Made by a program: the position numbers and the translations under genes. Below are positions 21,650-32,324 of a stretch of 64,000 bases of DNA, in pieces. The stretch's first letter is position 1, and every line of letters starts with the position of its first letter. Location: assembly GCA_032433765.1 (NCBI GenBank), contig JAVIAB010000025.1, forward strand, positions 33,148,115 through 33,212,114, given 5' to 3'. Below the pieces are notes generated by a model that was given only the letters and a program-made list of their open reading frames with translations, was not told where the DNA came from and ran no database searches. Origin of the DNA: Megaustenia siamemsis (lineage: Eukaryota; Mollusca; Gastropoda; Stylommatophora; Ariophantidae).

Positions 21650-22010
21650 TAGAGGGAAGTAGAGGAAATGTGTGTTGCCCATGTGTTACCAGGACCTAAT
21701 TATGAGGGAAGTAAAGAATAGTGTCCTTCCAGGCATGTTGTAAAAGGCAACTAAGGATTTGATCAATGGCTTGACAAGCTGTCATTGTAAAAAGTATTGT
21801 TATGGAAACAGAGCCATAGATTTTAGAAGCAGTATCTGCAATATGTGCCATTTTGGCATGCAAGGTTTCTGTTTTTGAGATTGTGGTTCTGCCCTATGTG
21901 CCATCTTCGGTTCGAAAGGAAGAACGTACGGAGAGAGAAGGAATTGTCCAAGAATAGTGATGGATGAGGAGACCTAGTCTGAGGCCTATCCCCTAAAACG
22001 GGGATCTATC
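21650..22010 (+). mobile_element. Dispersed repeat with (ATCT)n tail
   Basis: Shared sequences (gagggaagtaaagaatagtg, cttgacaagctgtcattgta, tgccattttggcatgcaagg, ttgtggttctgccctatgtg) recur at 52780-53015 in inverse orientation and partly at 39695-39815. This copy ends in (atct)n at 22004-22018. It has no coding capacity. The ttcggttcgaaagg near the 3' end resembles the 3' end of LINE C (cggctcgaaaggtcaatag), so it may be a SINE using LINE C machinery. Confidence 0.65.
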
Positions 22011-22019
22011 TATCTATCT

Positions 22020-22320
22020 TTTGTTCGCCTGAAGTATTGTCTATATCTGCAATGTCATTTCCTGTATAAATGTTACTGTCTTTTGTAATTCTTGCAGTGG
22101 CCCATATAGTTTTGTCTGTAGTGTTGTATCTATGGGCCAATGGATTTTCCTCAGTCTACTATATTCTGTGCAATCTTGAAGTATGTGTTCAGCAGTCTGG
22201 GGTGGGGTGCCTGTCCACGTGTACAAGTAGTTAATGTGCCGATCTTGAATTTTGTATACATGTGTATCAAAAACACGGGGATCTAAAAAGGCTTTGATCA
22301 TTGAATGATGGCGACATTAG
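22020..22320 (-). mobile_element. RNase H-type LINE C-terminal fragment
   Basis: Frame 22301-22041 encodes MIKAFLDPRVFDTHVYKIQD, then YTWTGTPPQTAEHILQDCTE and YSRLRKIHW. The AEHILQDC pattern, normally part of a C-x2-C...H...C finger after RNase H in such LINEs, is present but the first cysteines are lost. It abuts the (atct)n of the previous repeat. Confidence 0.7.
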
Positions 22321-23159
22321 GGAACATGAACATTTAATTCTTTAGCTTTGGACCGACATTCCTGGCAACTCCTATGTTTTATGTCCAAAAACTATTGCAT
22401 TCTTTGCCAATATTTTCATTGTTGCACATTGTTGTCTTAGTCGTCAGAATCTCTTCATTGCACAACTCTGTCCATAAGCACTCAAATCTCATTTTCAGCA
22501 AACCCCAAAGTTTGAAATGATAAACTGGTTCAAGTTATCCCCCGTTCTCCTCATTACTCTTCTGAATTTAGACATTTCTCTTGATTAACATGAAGATCTG
22601 GGCATCACACCAGGGCTGCAGATTCACGAACAGCATTGAAACCTATAATAACTTGCTCTTTATTCCCAATGTATGGCTTGGGTTAGGGATATATGATTGG
22701 CCATCATAATGACGTAGAACACACAACATTATTAACAATGGATGCACCCACAACACTTGATTCACTGTAAAGAACATAAGTCCCGATGCTCAAACACCGG
22801 AGCAGAATCCTTAAAGTGGAACCTTCAGTTGATTTGGCATGCAATCTATATTAAGGAGCTGGAAGTAATCGCTGCTGATCAAATGCAATGACGGTAATTG
22901 AATAGCTCTCAATGTCTTGATGTAAAACACATATCGACTTCACAATGGAAGAATGTCATAATAACACCGCCTAATACACTAAAAAAAGGGTTGCTGCCAA
23001 GGTGCACAGACTCTGTAGCACTGACACATCCGTTAAATTTAATGCAGCAATCTACATTACAAAGCTGAAATTAATCACTTTCCAAAAGCAAATTATGCAG
23101 TGGTTGATGGAACACAAACTCTATTTCACCATCTTGGAATAGGAAGTCTTTATATTTTT
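22321..23159. other. Intron sequence with possible faint LINE relic
   Basis: Near 22430-22560 the words ctctgtccataagcactcaaat and cccgttctcctcattactcttct (split here by reading) echo the RNase H LINE 3' region at 17420-17520, but the match is weak. The remainder has no recognised feature. Confidence 0.35.
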
Positions 23160-23860
23160 TCTGTATTTAAATTATGATTACATATGCCACCAGAAATGGA
23201 GGGGGAGGTGTGTTCTTGACGCTGAATAACCAGGACGAGATCACCAAGTCAATAGCTACTGGGAAATTATCAAACAACTTTAAAGCAAAACTGAGGCCCT
23301 CAGAGATGCTGCAACACTGGCTACTCAATACAAAAATAACATGCACAATAAATTGGTGATTCTGACTGATGCACTGTCAGTACTATCAGCTCTAAAAAGC
23401 CCCAAGAACAATGAACTAGATAACTTGAGAACAACCCTAGACCAACTATGCAATAATTTCCAGAGAGTAGTCATTCAGTGGATACCTTCACACTGTAATA
23501 TACACAGGAACGAACGCGCAGACAAATAAGCTAAAGAGGGAGGGAGATTACCACAAGAGAACCATCCGCTCAGTTATGATGAAACCAAATCTATCCTCAA
23601 AGGTCAGTTCCATGAAAAATGGAAACGAGAACACCCAAAGCATAACGAGAGTGACGGATACCACCAACTATCAAGGAGGGATCAAGGCATCATACTTCGC
23701 CTAGACACTGGCCACAATAGAATGAGAAATCACATGTTCACCAAATTCAGAATAGGTACAACCAACCTATGCCACTGTACACTGGACAATATGACTACAA
23801 AACATGTTCTACAGGATTGTCCCCAGTACACAGATCTGAGAAGAGCAATGTGGTCCAGTG
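23160..23860 (+). mobile_element. RNase H-type LINE 3' part, degenerate
   Basis: Plus-strand frames hold GGVFLTLNNQDEITKSIATG, then VILTDALSVLSALKSP (catalytic Asp), VIQWIPSHCNIHRNERADK (His and final Asp; usual form IPxHxxIxGNExAD), and a finger TNLCHCTLDNMTTKHVLQDC with MTTKHVLQDC. A stop follows ADK (23527) and the N-terminal part is scrambled. A (GA)n microsatellite is attached directly after the coding tail. It differs from the copies at 17383 and 58454. Confidence 0.83.
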
Positions 23861-23865
23861 CGCGC

Positions 23866-23920
23866 GTGCGCACACAGAGAGAGAGAGAGAGAGAGAGAAA
23901 AAGAGGGAGGGAGGGAGAGT

Positions 23921-23966
<46 letters not shown>
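23866..23966. repeat. (GA)n microsatellite
   Basis: About 100 bases of ga dinucleotides with a few aa/gg interruptions, following gcgcgcgtgcgcacaca. It probably grew from the 3' tail of the LINE fragment. Confidence 0.97.
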
Positions 23967-23968
<2 letters not shown>

Positions 23969-24099
23969 GATAAGTTTTAATTAAGAACATAATTTATACA
24001 AAGCTTCGAACATGGCTACATAAGGCAGTTCACAAACTACAAGCCAAGCAAATTTTGACCAAACCACGAAAGAATATAGTTTTACAGCTAAAACTATAC

Positions 24100-24304
24100 C
24101 TGCAATTATGTCTGTTATTTTGCGGAGATCAGATCCAATCTTTGAGAAGAGAAACAAAATGTCTCTCAAGACATCTGTATCAGTTGCTGCGTGAACAGTT
24201 GCAATGTGTTTAAGTAGCTGTGACAGATCAAAGGTGTTTGGCTCTACCTCAACTCGGGCAGTTCGTTGAAACATCTCTTCAAGTTCAGGATACCAACACT
24301 GAAG
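24100..24304 (-). CDS. Host gene exon (8th visible)
   Basis: The acceptor is TTTTTTTACAAAACAG before 24304 and the donor is TTGCAG|GTATAG at 24100, giving 205 nt. It starts in phase 0 and leaves one base. The translation: LQCWYPELEEMFQRTARVEV, EPNTFDLSQLLKHIATVHAA, TDTDVLRDILFLFSKIGSDL, RKITDIIA. The aromatic-LE-F...R..V...P....L..LL.HIA pattern is what I recall from the NO VEIN/sacsin-like repeat, where a tyrosine/leucine-rich helix leads into a helical bundle. It follows exon 27498-27265 without loss of phase. Confidence 0.86.
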
Positions 24305-24354
24305 CTGTTTTGTAAAAAAAAAAACAAATGCACAGACAACTATTATTAAACATC

Positions 24355-24545
24355 AAGAAGTAAAGACATAAAAATGCATAAAGATGCAAAGCTGATGATA
24401 ATAATGACAATTATTTAAAAAAAAAAAAAAAAGTGGTATGGTTACAACTTTACATAAGTGAGAAACAAAACAAAAGTCAACGTTTCGGCCAAGTAGGCCT
24501 TCAGCTGGAACAACAAACAACAACACAAAAAAATATATATAAGGA
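24355..24545. mobile_element. Single-arm copy of the foldback repeat family
   Basis: The sequence parallels the left arm of 31311-31836: acataaaaatgcataaagatg, aagtggtatggttacaact and aacgtttcggccaagtaggc followed by cttcag. Only one arm is present, and a longer A-run has been gained. Confidence 0.7.
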
Positions 24546-24799
24546 TATATAAACAAATCTAACTACATGGCTATAATATGCTAGATACTCAAGAAAGGAA
24601 AAAAAAGTCACTTTCCCACGGTCCAGAGCTTGGTCAGGCACTGACTGAACTAAAATTGGTGGGAGGACTGACCACCTGTTTTTCTCACTGACCAGGCCAG
24701 TCAGGTGAGAAATAAATGGGAAGGCTTCTAAAAATATGGGGAGGTGTCATTATACACAACAAAGAAATGTATTTGTATGTCATGTAGCAAAGAAAACAT

Positions 24800-25648
24800 T
24801 TCTATTAATGTTCTTATTAATCTTTCTTAATATTTCTTATTAATCTTTCTTAATATTTCTTATTAATCTTTCTTAATATTTCTTATTAATCTTTCTTAAT
24901 ACTTATTAATCTTTCTTAATATTTCTTACTAATCTTTCTTAATATTTCTTATTAATCTTTCTTAATATTTCTTATTAATCTTTCTTAATATGTCTTACTA
25001 ATCTTTCTTAATATTTCTTACTAATCTTTCTTAATATTTCTTACTAATCTTTCTAAATATTTCTTATTAATCTTTCTTAATATTTCTTATTAATCTTTCT
25101 TAATATTTCTTATTAATCTTTCTTAATATTTCTTATTAATCTTTCTTAATATTTCTTTTCAATCTTTCTTATTAATCTTTCTTAATAATTCTATTAATCT
25201 TTCTTAATATTTCTTATTAATCTTTCTTAATATTTCTTACTAATCTTTCTTAATATTTCTTACTAATCTTTCTTAATATTTCTTACTAATCTTTCTTAAT
25301 ATTTCTTACTAATCTTTCTTAATATTTCTTACTAATCTTTCTTAATATTTCTTATTAATATTTCTTAATAATTCTTATTAATCTTTCTTAATATTTCTTA
25401 TTAATCTTTCTTAATATTTCTTATTAATCTTTCTTAATATTTCTTATTAATCTTTCTTAATATTTCTTATTAATCTTTCTTAATATTTCTTACTAATCTT
25501 TCTTAATATTTCTTATTAATCTTTCTTAATATTTCTTATTAATCTTTCTTAATACTTATTAATCTTTCTTACTAATCTTTCTTAATATTTCTTATTAATC
25601 TTTCTTAATATTTCTTATTAATCTTTCTTAATATTTTTTATTAATCTT
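24800..25648. repeat. Minisatellite, 23-bp unit, about 37 copies
   Basis: The unit ttcttattaatctttcttaa plus tat repeats with tta/act variants and a few shorter units. It is very AT-rich (pyrimidine-rich on the plus strand) and lies in mid-intron between exons 27498-27265 and 24304-24100. Confidence 0.94.
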
Positions 25649-25986
25649 TCTTATTCCCAGCATTCACCTGTAAAGTGGGCATGTGTGCATGGTACCACTA
25701 GTTTATGACAGTCACAATATCTGTGCCTTTGCCTGACATCCATCTTTGGCATGGCTAAGTTTTGCTTAAAAAGCAGCAGCCATTTTTGGTCTACACTTTT
25801 TTTTACTTTCAACTGCCAAGGGTTCTTTAATATGCACATGGGGACTCCACAGTTTTTTGCTGTGTTCAAACATAATCTCCCTCCATGAACCTTCCTAATT
25901 ACTACTTTCGGTGACCCCTGAGTGTTGGATTTGTTTCTATTGATGTAGAATTTTTTTTTTCATTTGATGAAAAACAATTGTATAAT

Positions 25987-26023
<37 letters not shown>

Positions 26024-26639
26024 GCCAATTTTCGAGAAATTGATTGTTCGTAATTTTTTTTTTTCTGTGACCAGGGATATTTCCTCGGTCATCAACAGGC
26101 ATCAAACAAGCCTTTAGACTCAGGAAACACAGCGAATAATGCTGTGAGGTAGCCAAACATACTGATGGATTTACGGTGACCGTACTGATAGACATTGTAA
26201 CACATCAAGTCTATGAAGTCAAACTCAGATCACGAATCAACTTGAGACAGGGATTCTGAGTCCCCAGTGAACATCAAGTTAGACCAGACATAGTTTAGTT
26301 GAGAAGTGTTTCAAGTTAGATTCAAAAGTTGTGTGCTTCAGAGAACAATAGTAAGTAGATTAAGAGTAGCATTGAACAAGTCATAGATATAGAATAGCAA
26401 GTGTCAAGCAAGATGAGTTGTAATATTTTAATAGAATGAATGATAGAATTAGAAATGTCACAGACAATATGTACTAAGAGATGTCTCAATATCCACCGAT
26501 GATAACCTCTTGAGCGCATCCAGGCCAAGAACATTAATTTTAGAAGCGGAATTTATGTTAGATGTACTCCCCTATACTTCACTTGTACAACCGGCTATCT
26601 AATAAACTTGTGTAAGCAAAATTTCATAGTCTGTGATTA
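25649..26639. other. Intron sequence with SINE-like debris and an A-run
   Basis: The words agtttatgacagtcacaata and gggttctttaatatgcacat resemble parts of 30800-31340. A block at 25896-25945 recurs at 49800-49855 (tactactttcggtgacccct). A 33-base A-run is at 25988-26021. No gene frame is recognised. Confidence 0.45.
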
Positions 26640-27235
26640 ATGACTGTTTTCCATGCCATGACACCAAGCTATCTAGTATTTTCTCTCTTTGTCATCAGCA
26701 ATATCTCTTTTCCTGTATTTTGCCAGTTGTAACCAAGTATTCCAACTTTCCTCTTCTCATGATGTGCCTGAAAAATTTAGATTGTTTCTTTATGATGTTT
26801 CCTAGGAGCTCCCTTTTTGTGCTGGCCTCCTTGAGAATTTCTTCATTGGTCTTTTAGCTGACCAGGGAACTTTCAACATTCTTGTGAGAAATACCATCTC
26901 TGTGGTATCTAATCATCTTTTCATTTCTTTGTTTATTATCTATGATTCGCTTCCACGTGTCAGAATTGGCTCTATATAACAACGATGAACTCTCTCACTT
27001 CTATTGACATATTTTTGTTGCATAAGACAAAGATGGACAAGTTAGCCTATGACAACCTGCACCATCAAAGCAAGAGACAGAGCAGAATGGCACTCCAAGG
27101 TAGCCAATCTTCGATGCGGATACAGCATTCAATCATAATCAATGAAGATATGATTTTCTGTTATTTTGGCCTGAGCTATTCTGCTTTTTATTTCTGTGGT
27201 GTAACTTCCATCTGATGTTATTATTTGTCTTGGCT
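26640..27235 (-). mobile_element. Diverged LINE (B-like), with a fragment of family E in opposite orientation
   Basis: 26640-27000 is a strongly diverged minus-strand relative of the LINE B tail (plus-strand cctcttctcatgatgtgcct for GHVMRR, cttttagctgaccagggaact, cattcttgtgag). 27030-27145 matches the 3' end of family E in reverse of its orientation at 9620-9730 (atggacaagt, caccatcaaagcaagagaca, ggtagccaa). No frame is intact; it is an old composite relic. Confidence 0.65.
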
Positions 27236-27264
27236 GTTTAGGATCAGTAATAAATGGAACTTAC

Positions 27265-27498
27265 AAACTTGCGCTTAGCCAGTGCTGACTTGTACAACTC
27301 TAGTGAGTCCTTGTACTTGGTAAAGAGTTGAGTGGGATCACACCACCAAACCTCCTCTCTTTTCAGCATCCGGCCAACCAGAATGTCTCCGTCGCTGACT
27401 TGACTGTGGTCTAGCACTGGGACAAAGATGGCTGGATGGTTGTGGAACAGGTCCTGGCCATCCTTGTTCCCCAGAAAGTCACCGAGGTACACATATAG
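27265..27498 (-). CDS. Host gene exon (7th visible)
   Basis: The acceptor is GACACTTCACAG before 27498 and the donor is AAGTTT|GTAAGTTCC at 27265, giving 234 nt, phase 0 at both ends. The translation: LYVYLGDFLGNKDGQDLFHN, HPAIFVPVLDHSQVSDGDIL, VGRMLKREEVWWCDPTQLFT, KYKDSLELYKSALAKRKF. The order 'YxYL...D.F...P.IFVP......G.....V.WxDPT.....Y' fits the core of the NO VEIN-like repeat as I remember it, in which a WxDP motif is conserved. It connects in frame to exons 32102-31983 and 24304-24100. Confidence 0.87.
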
Positions 27499-27654
27499 CT
27501 GTGAAGTGTCATAATGGTATAGTTCATTTAGAAAGTGGCAGAGTATAGTGTAACAGTGGCTTTCCTACAATTTAAAACAAAGCCACTTTGTTCAAATATA
27601 AATTAAAAAAAAAAAAAAACAGATAAAATGCAGACTTAAAATTGTAAAATAACT

Positions 27655-29490
27655 TGACTCTAAGAGAATGTACCTTGGCTCACAGAGAATGTAACTTGAC
27701 ATAAACAGAATGTGATTTGGCTCACACAGAGTGTAACTTGACATAAACAGAATGTGACTTGGCTCACACAGAATGTAACTTGACATAAACAGAATGTAAC
27801 TTGACATAAACAGAATGTAACTTTGACAAACAGAATGTAACGACATAAACACAATGTAACTTGACATAAACAGAATGTAACTTGACATAGAATGTAACTT
27901 GACATAAACAGAATGTAACTTTGACAAACAGAATGTAACTTGACATAAACACAATGTAACTTGACATAAACAGAATGTAACTTTGACAAACAGAATGTAA
28001 CTTGACATAAACACAATGTAACTTGACATAAACAGAATGTAACTTGACATAAACAGAATGTAACTTTGACAAACAGAATGTAACTTGACATAAACAGAAT
28101 GTAACTTGACATAAACAGAATGTGATTTGGCTCAAACAGAATGTAACTTGACATAAACAGAATGTGAATTGGCTCAAACAGAATGTAACTTGACATAAAC
28201 ACAATGTAACTTGACATAAACAGAATGTGACTTGGCTCAAACAGAATGTAACTTGACATAAACAGAATGTAACTTGACATAAACAGAATGTGACTTGGCT
28301 CAAACAGAATGTAACTTGACATAAACAGAATGTAACTTGACATAAACAGAATGTGACTTGACATAAACAGAATGTAACTTGACATAAACAGAATGTAACT
28401 TTGACAAACAGAATGTAACTTGACATAAACAGAATGTAACTTGACATAAACAGAATGTAACTTTGACAAACAGAATGTAACTTGACATAAACAGAATATG
28501 ACTTGACATAAACAGAATGTGAATTGGTTCAAACAGAATGTAACTTGACATAAACACAATGTAACTTGACATAAACAGAATGTGACTTGGCTCAAACAGA
28601 ATGTAACTTGACATAAACAGAATGTAACTTGACATAAACAGAATGTAACTTTGACAAACAGAATGTAACTTGACATAAACAGAATATGACTTGACATAAA
28701 CAGAATGTGAATTGGCTCAAACAGAATGTAACTTGACATAAACAGAATGTGAATTGGCTCAAACAGAATGTAACTTGACATAAACAGAATGTAACTTGAC
28801 ATAAACAGAATGTGAATTGGCTCAACCAGAATGTAACTTGACATAAACAGAATGTAACTTGACATAAACAGAATGTAACTTGACATAAACAGAATGTAAC
28901 TTGACATAAACAGAATGTGACTTGACATAAACAGAATGTGACTTGGCTCAAACAGAATGTAACTTGACATAAACAGAATATGACTTGACATAAACAGAAT
29001 GTGAATTGGTTCAAACAGAATGTAACTTGACATAAACACAATGTAACTTGACATAAACAGAATGTGACTTGGCTCAAACAGAATGTAACTTGACATAAAC
29101 AGAATGTAACTTTGACAAACAGAATGTAACTTGACATAAACAGAATATGACTTGACATAAACAGAATGTGAATTGGCTCAAACAGAATGTAACTTGACAT
29201 AAACAGAATGTGAATTGGCTCAAACAGAATGTAACTTGACATAAACAGAATGTAACTTGACATAAACAGAATGTGAATTGGCTCAACCAGAATGTAACTT
29301 GACATAAACAGAATGTAACTTGACATAAACAGAATGTAACTTGACATAAACAGAATATGACTTGACATAAACAGAATGTGACTTGACATAAACAGAATGT
29401 GACTTGGCTCAAACAGAATGTAACTTGACATAAACAGAATATGATTTGACATAAACAGAATGTGAATTGGCTCAAACAGAATGTAACTTC
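27655..29490. repeat. Minisatellite, 21-bp unit of two subtypes, about 87 copies
   Basis: Subtype one is aacagaatgtaacttgacat plus a; subtype two is aacagaatgtgaattggctc plus a. They alternate in patterns, with 19-20-base variants (aactttgac). Larger blocks of ~420-450 bases recur (compare 28590-29000 with 29040-29440). The 7-codon unit makes ORFs of up to 478 residues on the minus strand, which are artefacts of the repeat. Confidence 0.95.
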
Positions 29491-29674
29491 GCTCAAGTAT
29501 AAAGGTAGCTTTTCAAAAAGTAAAGGCTTGGCTCAAACATATTTATACTTTCATAAAATTAATTTAAAATAAAATGACTTGATTCAAATATAAAGACAAA
29601 CCCTATTTAAAAAATGAACGATATAAAGGTTGCACTTGATAAACAAAAAAATGATGAATAAAATGTGATTCCTT

Positions 29675-30060
29675 TATCATCATCATGTACCAAGGTCTGC
29701 TGGTGTAGGTGATCATGTCTCTCCACAACTTTCTAACTCAACAGTTATTTATCATTTTTGTTGTTGACCTTTTGCCAAGCCATTCTCTTAAGCTGTCTGG
29801 TATCTTTTTTCTTTGCTTCCTTCTATCTCTTCATCCCTCAATTTTCTCAGTTGTCGCAATATATTCCAGCTGTATTCCCTTCTCATTACATGGCCAAAAA
29901 ATGATGATTGTTTCTTCCTAATATTGGATATATTAGCTCTCTTTTTGCTTTGGCCTCTTTCAGAATGTTTTCATTACTCTTCTTAGCTGTCCATGGTATT
30001 CTCAACATTCTTCTGTAAAACCACATTTCTACAGCCTCCAGTGATTTTCTTGAATGGTTC
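29675..30060 (-). mobile_element. LINE family B 3' fragment
   Basis: It starts with the tail catcatcatgtaccaaggtc and runs in minus orientation through the FGHVMRRE, AKKSNE and MWFYRRMLRIPW words to the RKSLE region (~30050). It is degenerate and 5'-truncated. Confidence 0.86.
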
Positions 30061-30084
30061 CTTTATATGAACATGAAATTTTGT

Positions 30085-30373
30085 TGTTGTTGCATTCGCC
30101 AGCTTTCAACTCTGACGAAGTCCCTAGAGACTAGGAACTGAATTTTGCATGTTAATCCATTTTTCCCTGGCAGCCGCGTGCACAGGAGTCCCTCACGTTT
30201 TTTCCGTCGATGAGTAACTGACGTTTCAAGCCGGGCCTCACTGCTGAGACCAGGGGTAGTTGCCGCAGAGAGAAATCATAAATAAAAATCCCAACCAGTG
30301 TAGCTGAGATTTGAACCTACCACCTCTCTGTTCCGAGGCCGGCATCTTGCCTCGAGACTAACCAGTCCCCCAT
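30085..30373 (-). mobile_element. tRNA-derived SINE family S2, copy 2
   Basis: On the minus strand the head is ATGGGGGACTGGTTAGTCTC, then a B box GTAGGTTCAAATCTC. The body contains the words shared with 11310-11631 and 57130-57438 and ends in (CAA)n. It sits directly after LINE B. Confidence 0.8.
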
Positions 30374-30480
30374 GGATTTGGAATATGAGAAAACTGCAAC
30401 AAGGAACACTTTTCATGCATAGCCTGTGATGGTTCCTGGCGCCTATCCACCATATACCAGAAGTTCACGTCCTCCTGAAA
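30374..30480. mobile_element. Partial copy of the 10551-10906 retroposon
   Basis: The sequences ggaatatgagaaaactgcaa, aaggaacacttttcatgcat and gcctatccaccatatacca match that element's right end. It is truncated on its left by the adjacent SINE. Confidence 0.7.
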
Positions 30481-30609
30481 GTGATGATCGTCATATGAAA
30501 TGACATGCTACATATGAGTCGCCCCTATCCCCCTGAAAGTATTTAGAAGCCAAAAGCTGAAATGTCTGCTCAACAGAATTTAACTTCAGATTATCAGACT
30601 GTCTCACAG

Positions 30610-31262
30610 GAGGAATGGGTGGTCTAGAGGTAAGACAGGAAACCTTCTGGACAGGAAGGCCCAGGGTTCAAATATCACCAGACGGTGGGAATTTTCCACT
30701 TTGGATCCATGGTTTCCTTGTGGCTTTAACCTCTACGGCTCTCTGTGTAGTGAGATATCATGCCTAGTCCTATAGGACAATAATGAAAAACAGAAGGTCC
30801 CAAGTGCACTTGCACGTGTTAAAGAACCCTAGGCAGTTAAAAGTCAAAAGAGTAGGCCAGAATGGCCACTAAAAAAAGTAAACAAAAAAAGGTTCCCTCT
30901 ACACCCGTACTAGGCGTATGGGGCATATGAATATTTTTGGGAGATATCACGCCAGGCCGCTTTTACTTCCCAAAAAGTAATAAAAAAAAGATTCCCTCTA
31001 TGCCGTACTAGGTGTATGGGGAATATGGTGTTAGTAACCATTAACCATATGCCCACGGCACATTTTTGGGTGATGTGGTCAGTATCACGCCAGGCCGCCT
31101 TTACTTCCCAGAAAAATATCTGGTACCTATTTTTAGAGGCTGGGTGAACCCTGGAGCCTTGTCAAACCCTAAAAAAAAAAAAATCAGCCACTGCTGAAGA
31201 TCAAACCCGGACCCTCTGGTCAGGAATCGAGCACACTAACCACTCAACCACAGAAGCTCCAA
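30610..31262. mobile_element. SINE cluster: one plus-strand tRNA-like head and an S1-related minus-strand copy
   Basis: At 30618-30680 (+) gtggtctagaggtaag and gggttcaaatatcacc give an A-box/B-box pair. At 30985-31262 (-) an S1-like body (ggtgatgtggtcagtatcac) ends in a tRNA-like head: on the minus strand GGAGCTTCTGTGGTTGAGTG, then a B-box-like GGGTTTGATC. A shorter duplicate of the S1 body lies at 30900-30990. Copy borders are not all resolved. Confidence 0.65.
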
Positions 31263-31310
31263 AATGGCCACTAACCAGGCAAAAACTGTTAAGCAAATCT
31301 GATCAACATC

Positions 31311-31836
31311 GCTAGTTTATTGCAGAGCCACGATATCTGCATCTTTAGGCCTGACACATCCATCTTCAGCATGAGGGGGTTAAGGCAAAGAAATACAAAT
31401 AATGCATAAAAATGCGAAGCTGCAGTAAAGCTGAATGTGAGGGAAAATTGAAAAAATGGTATGGTAAAAGCTTTACGTGATTAGTAGACGACACAGATTT
31501 GAACGACGTTTCGGCCCAATAGGCCTTCAGCAGGAACAAACAAACAACACGCACAAACAGATATGTATGCGTGTGATACAATGATATGTGTGCGTGTTGT
31601 TTGTTTGTTCCTGCTGAAGGCCTATTGGGCCGAAACGTCGTTCAAATCTGTGTCGTCTACTAATCACGTAAAGCTTTTACCATACCATTTTTTTTCAATT
31701 TTCCCTCACATCCAGATTTACTGCAGCTTCGCATTTTTATGCATTATTTGCATTTCTTTGCCTTAACCCCCCTCATGCTGACGATGGGTGTGTCGGGCCT
31801 AAAGATGCAGATATCGTGGCTCTGCAATAAACTAGC
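31311..31836. repeat. Large foldback element: ~245-bp inverted arms, 35-bp spacer
   Basis: The left arm 31311-31554 (gctagtttattgcagagcca ... acaacacgcac) is the inverse complement of the right arm 31590-31836 (gtgcgtgttgt ... tggctctgcaataaactagc), with only scattered differences. The central 35 bases are unpaired. It lies ~145 bases beyond the donor of exon 32102-31983, so the pre-mRNA could form a long hairpin. No ORF. The origin could be a MITE-like foldback transposon or a head-to-head SINE pair. Confidence 0.9.
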
Positions 31837-31982
31837 GACACAACACACCCAAGACTACTTAACGGATGAATACTAAAAGGAGGAGAGATTGTCTCCCTTG
31901 TTCTGAGTGTTCTGTATAAAAAGTTCTCTTTTTATTTTGCTGTAGAACAGCCAGTACAAAGAAACTACACATAATTCATTAC

Positions 31983-32102
31983 CTCAAGAAAATGCTCTAT
32001 AGTTGTACTGAAAATCCTGGGTACATCCAAAGAGGTTTCACTTCTGCTACACCAAGATATCAAAGCTTCCTTCACAGTTTTCACATCAACACCGGTCTTG
32101 AT
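31983..32102 (-). CDS. Host gene exon (6th visible)
   Basis: The acceptor is TTAACACAG before 32102 and the donor is CTTGAG|GTAATG at 31983, giving 120 nt, phase 0 at both ends. The translation of 40 residues: IKTGVDVKTVKEALISWCSR and SETSLDVPRIFSTTIEHFLE. It resembles the helical connector of NO VEIN-like repeats (a short W-S/R-R stretch followed by a helix before the YxYL segment). Joining to exon 27498-27265 gives ...IEHFLE-LYVYLGDFL, consistent with the family. Confidence 0.84.
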
Positions 32103-32324
32103 CTGTGTTAACAAGTTATTCAATCAGGTCACTGAATATATTTTGTTTCATCACAAGTGCAACTTTTGTTGTACATTCAATAGTTAAGCTTCAACAAATA
32201 ACATTCACACAAACCATCCCGCTGGAATTCTGATCAATTAGCAATTGTGATCTTTTTATGATCCCTCCAATTTGGAAAGGAATGTCAAAGAAGGAAATGT
32301 GGACTGTGAAATTCCAAACAATCC

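Noticed and set aside
27592..29496. Open frames of up to 478 residues on the minus strand
   Set aside because: Repeat-encoded peptides of a 21-bp minisatellite; highly repetitive in all overlapping frames, so not a gene.
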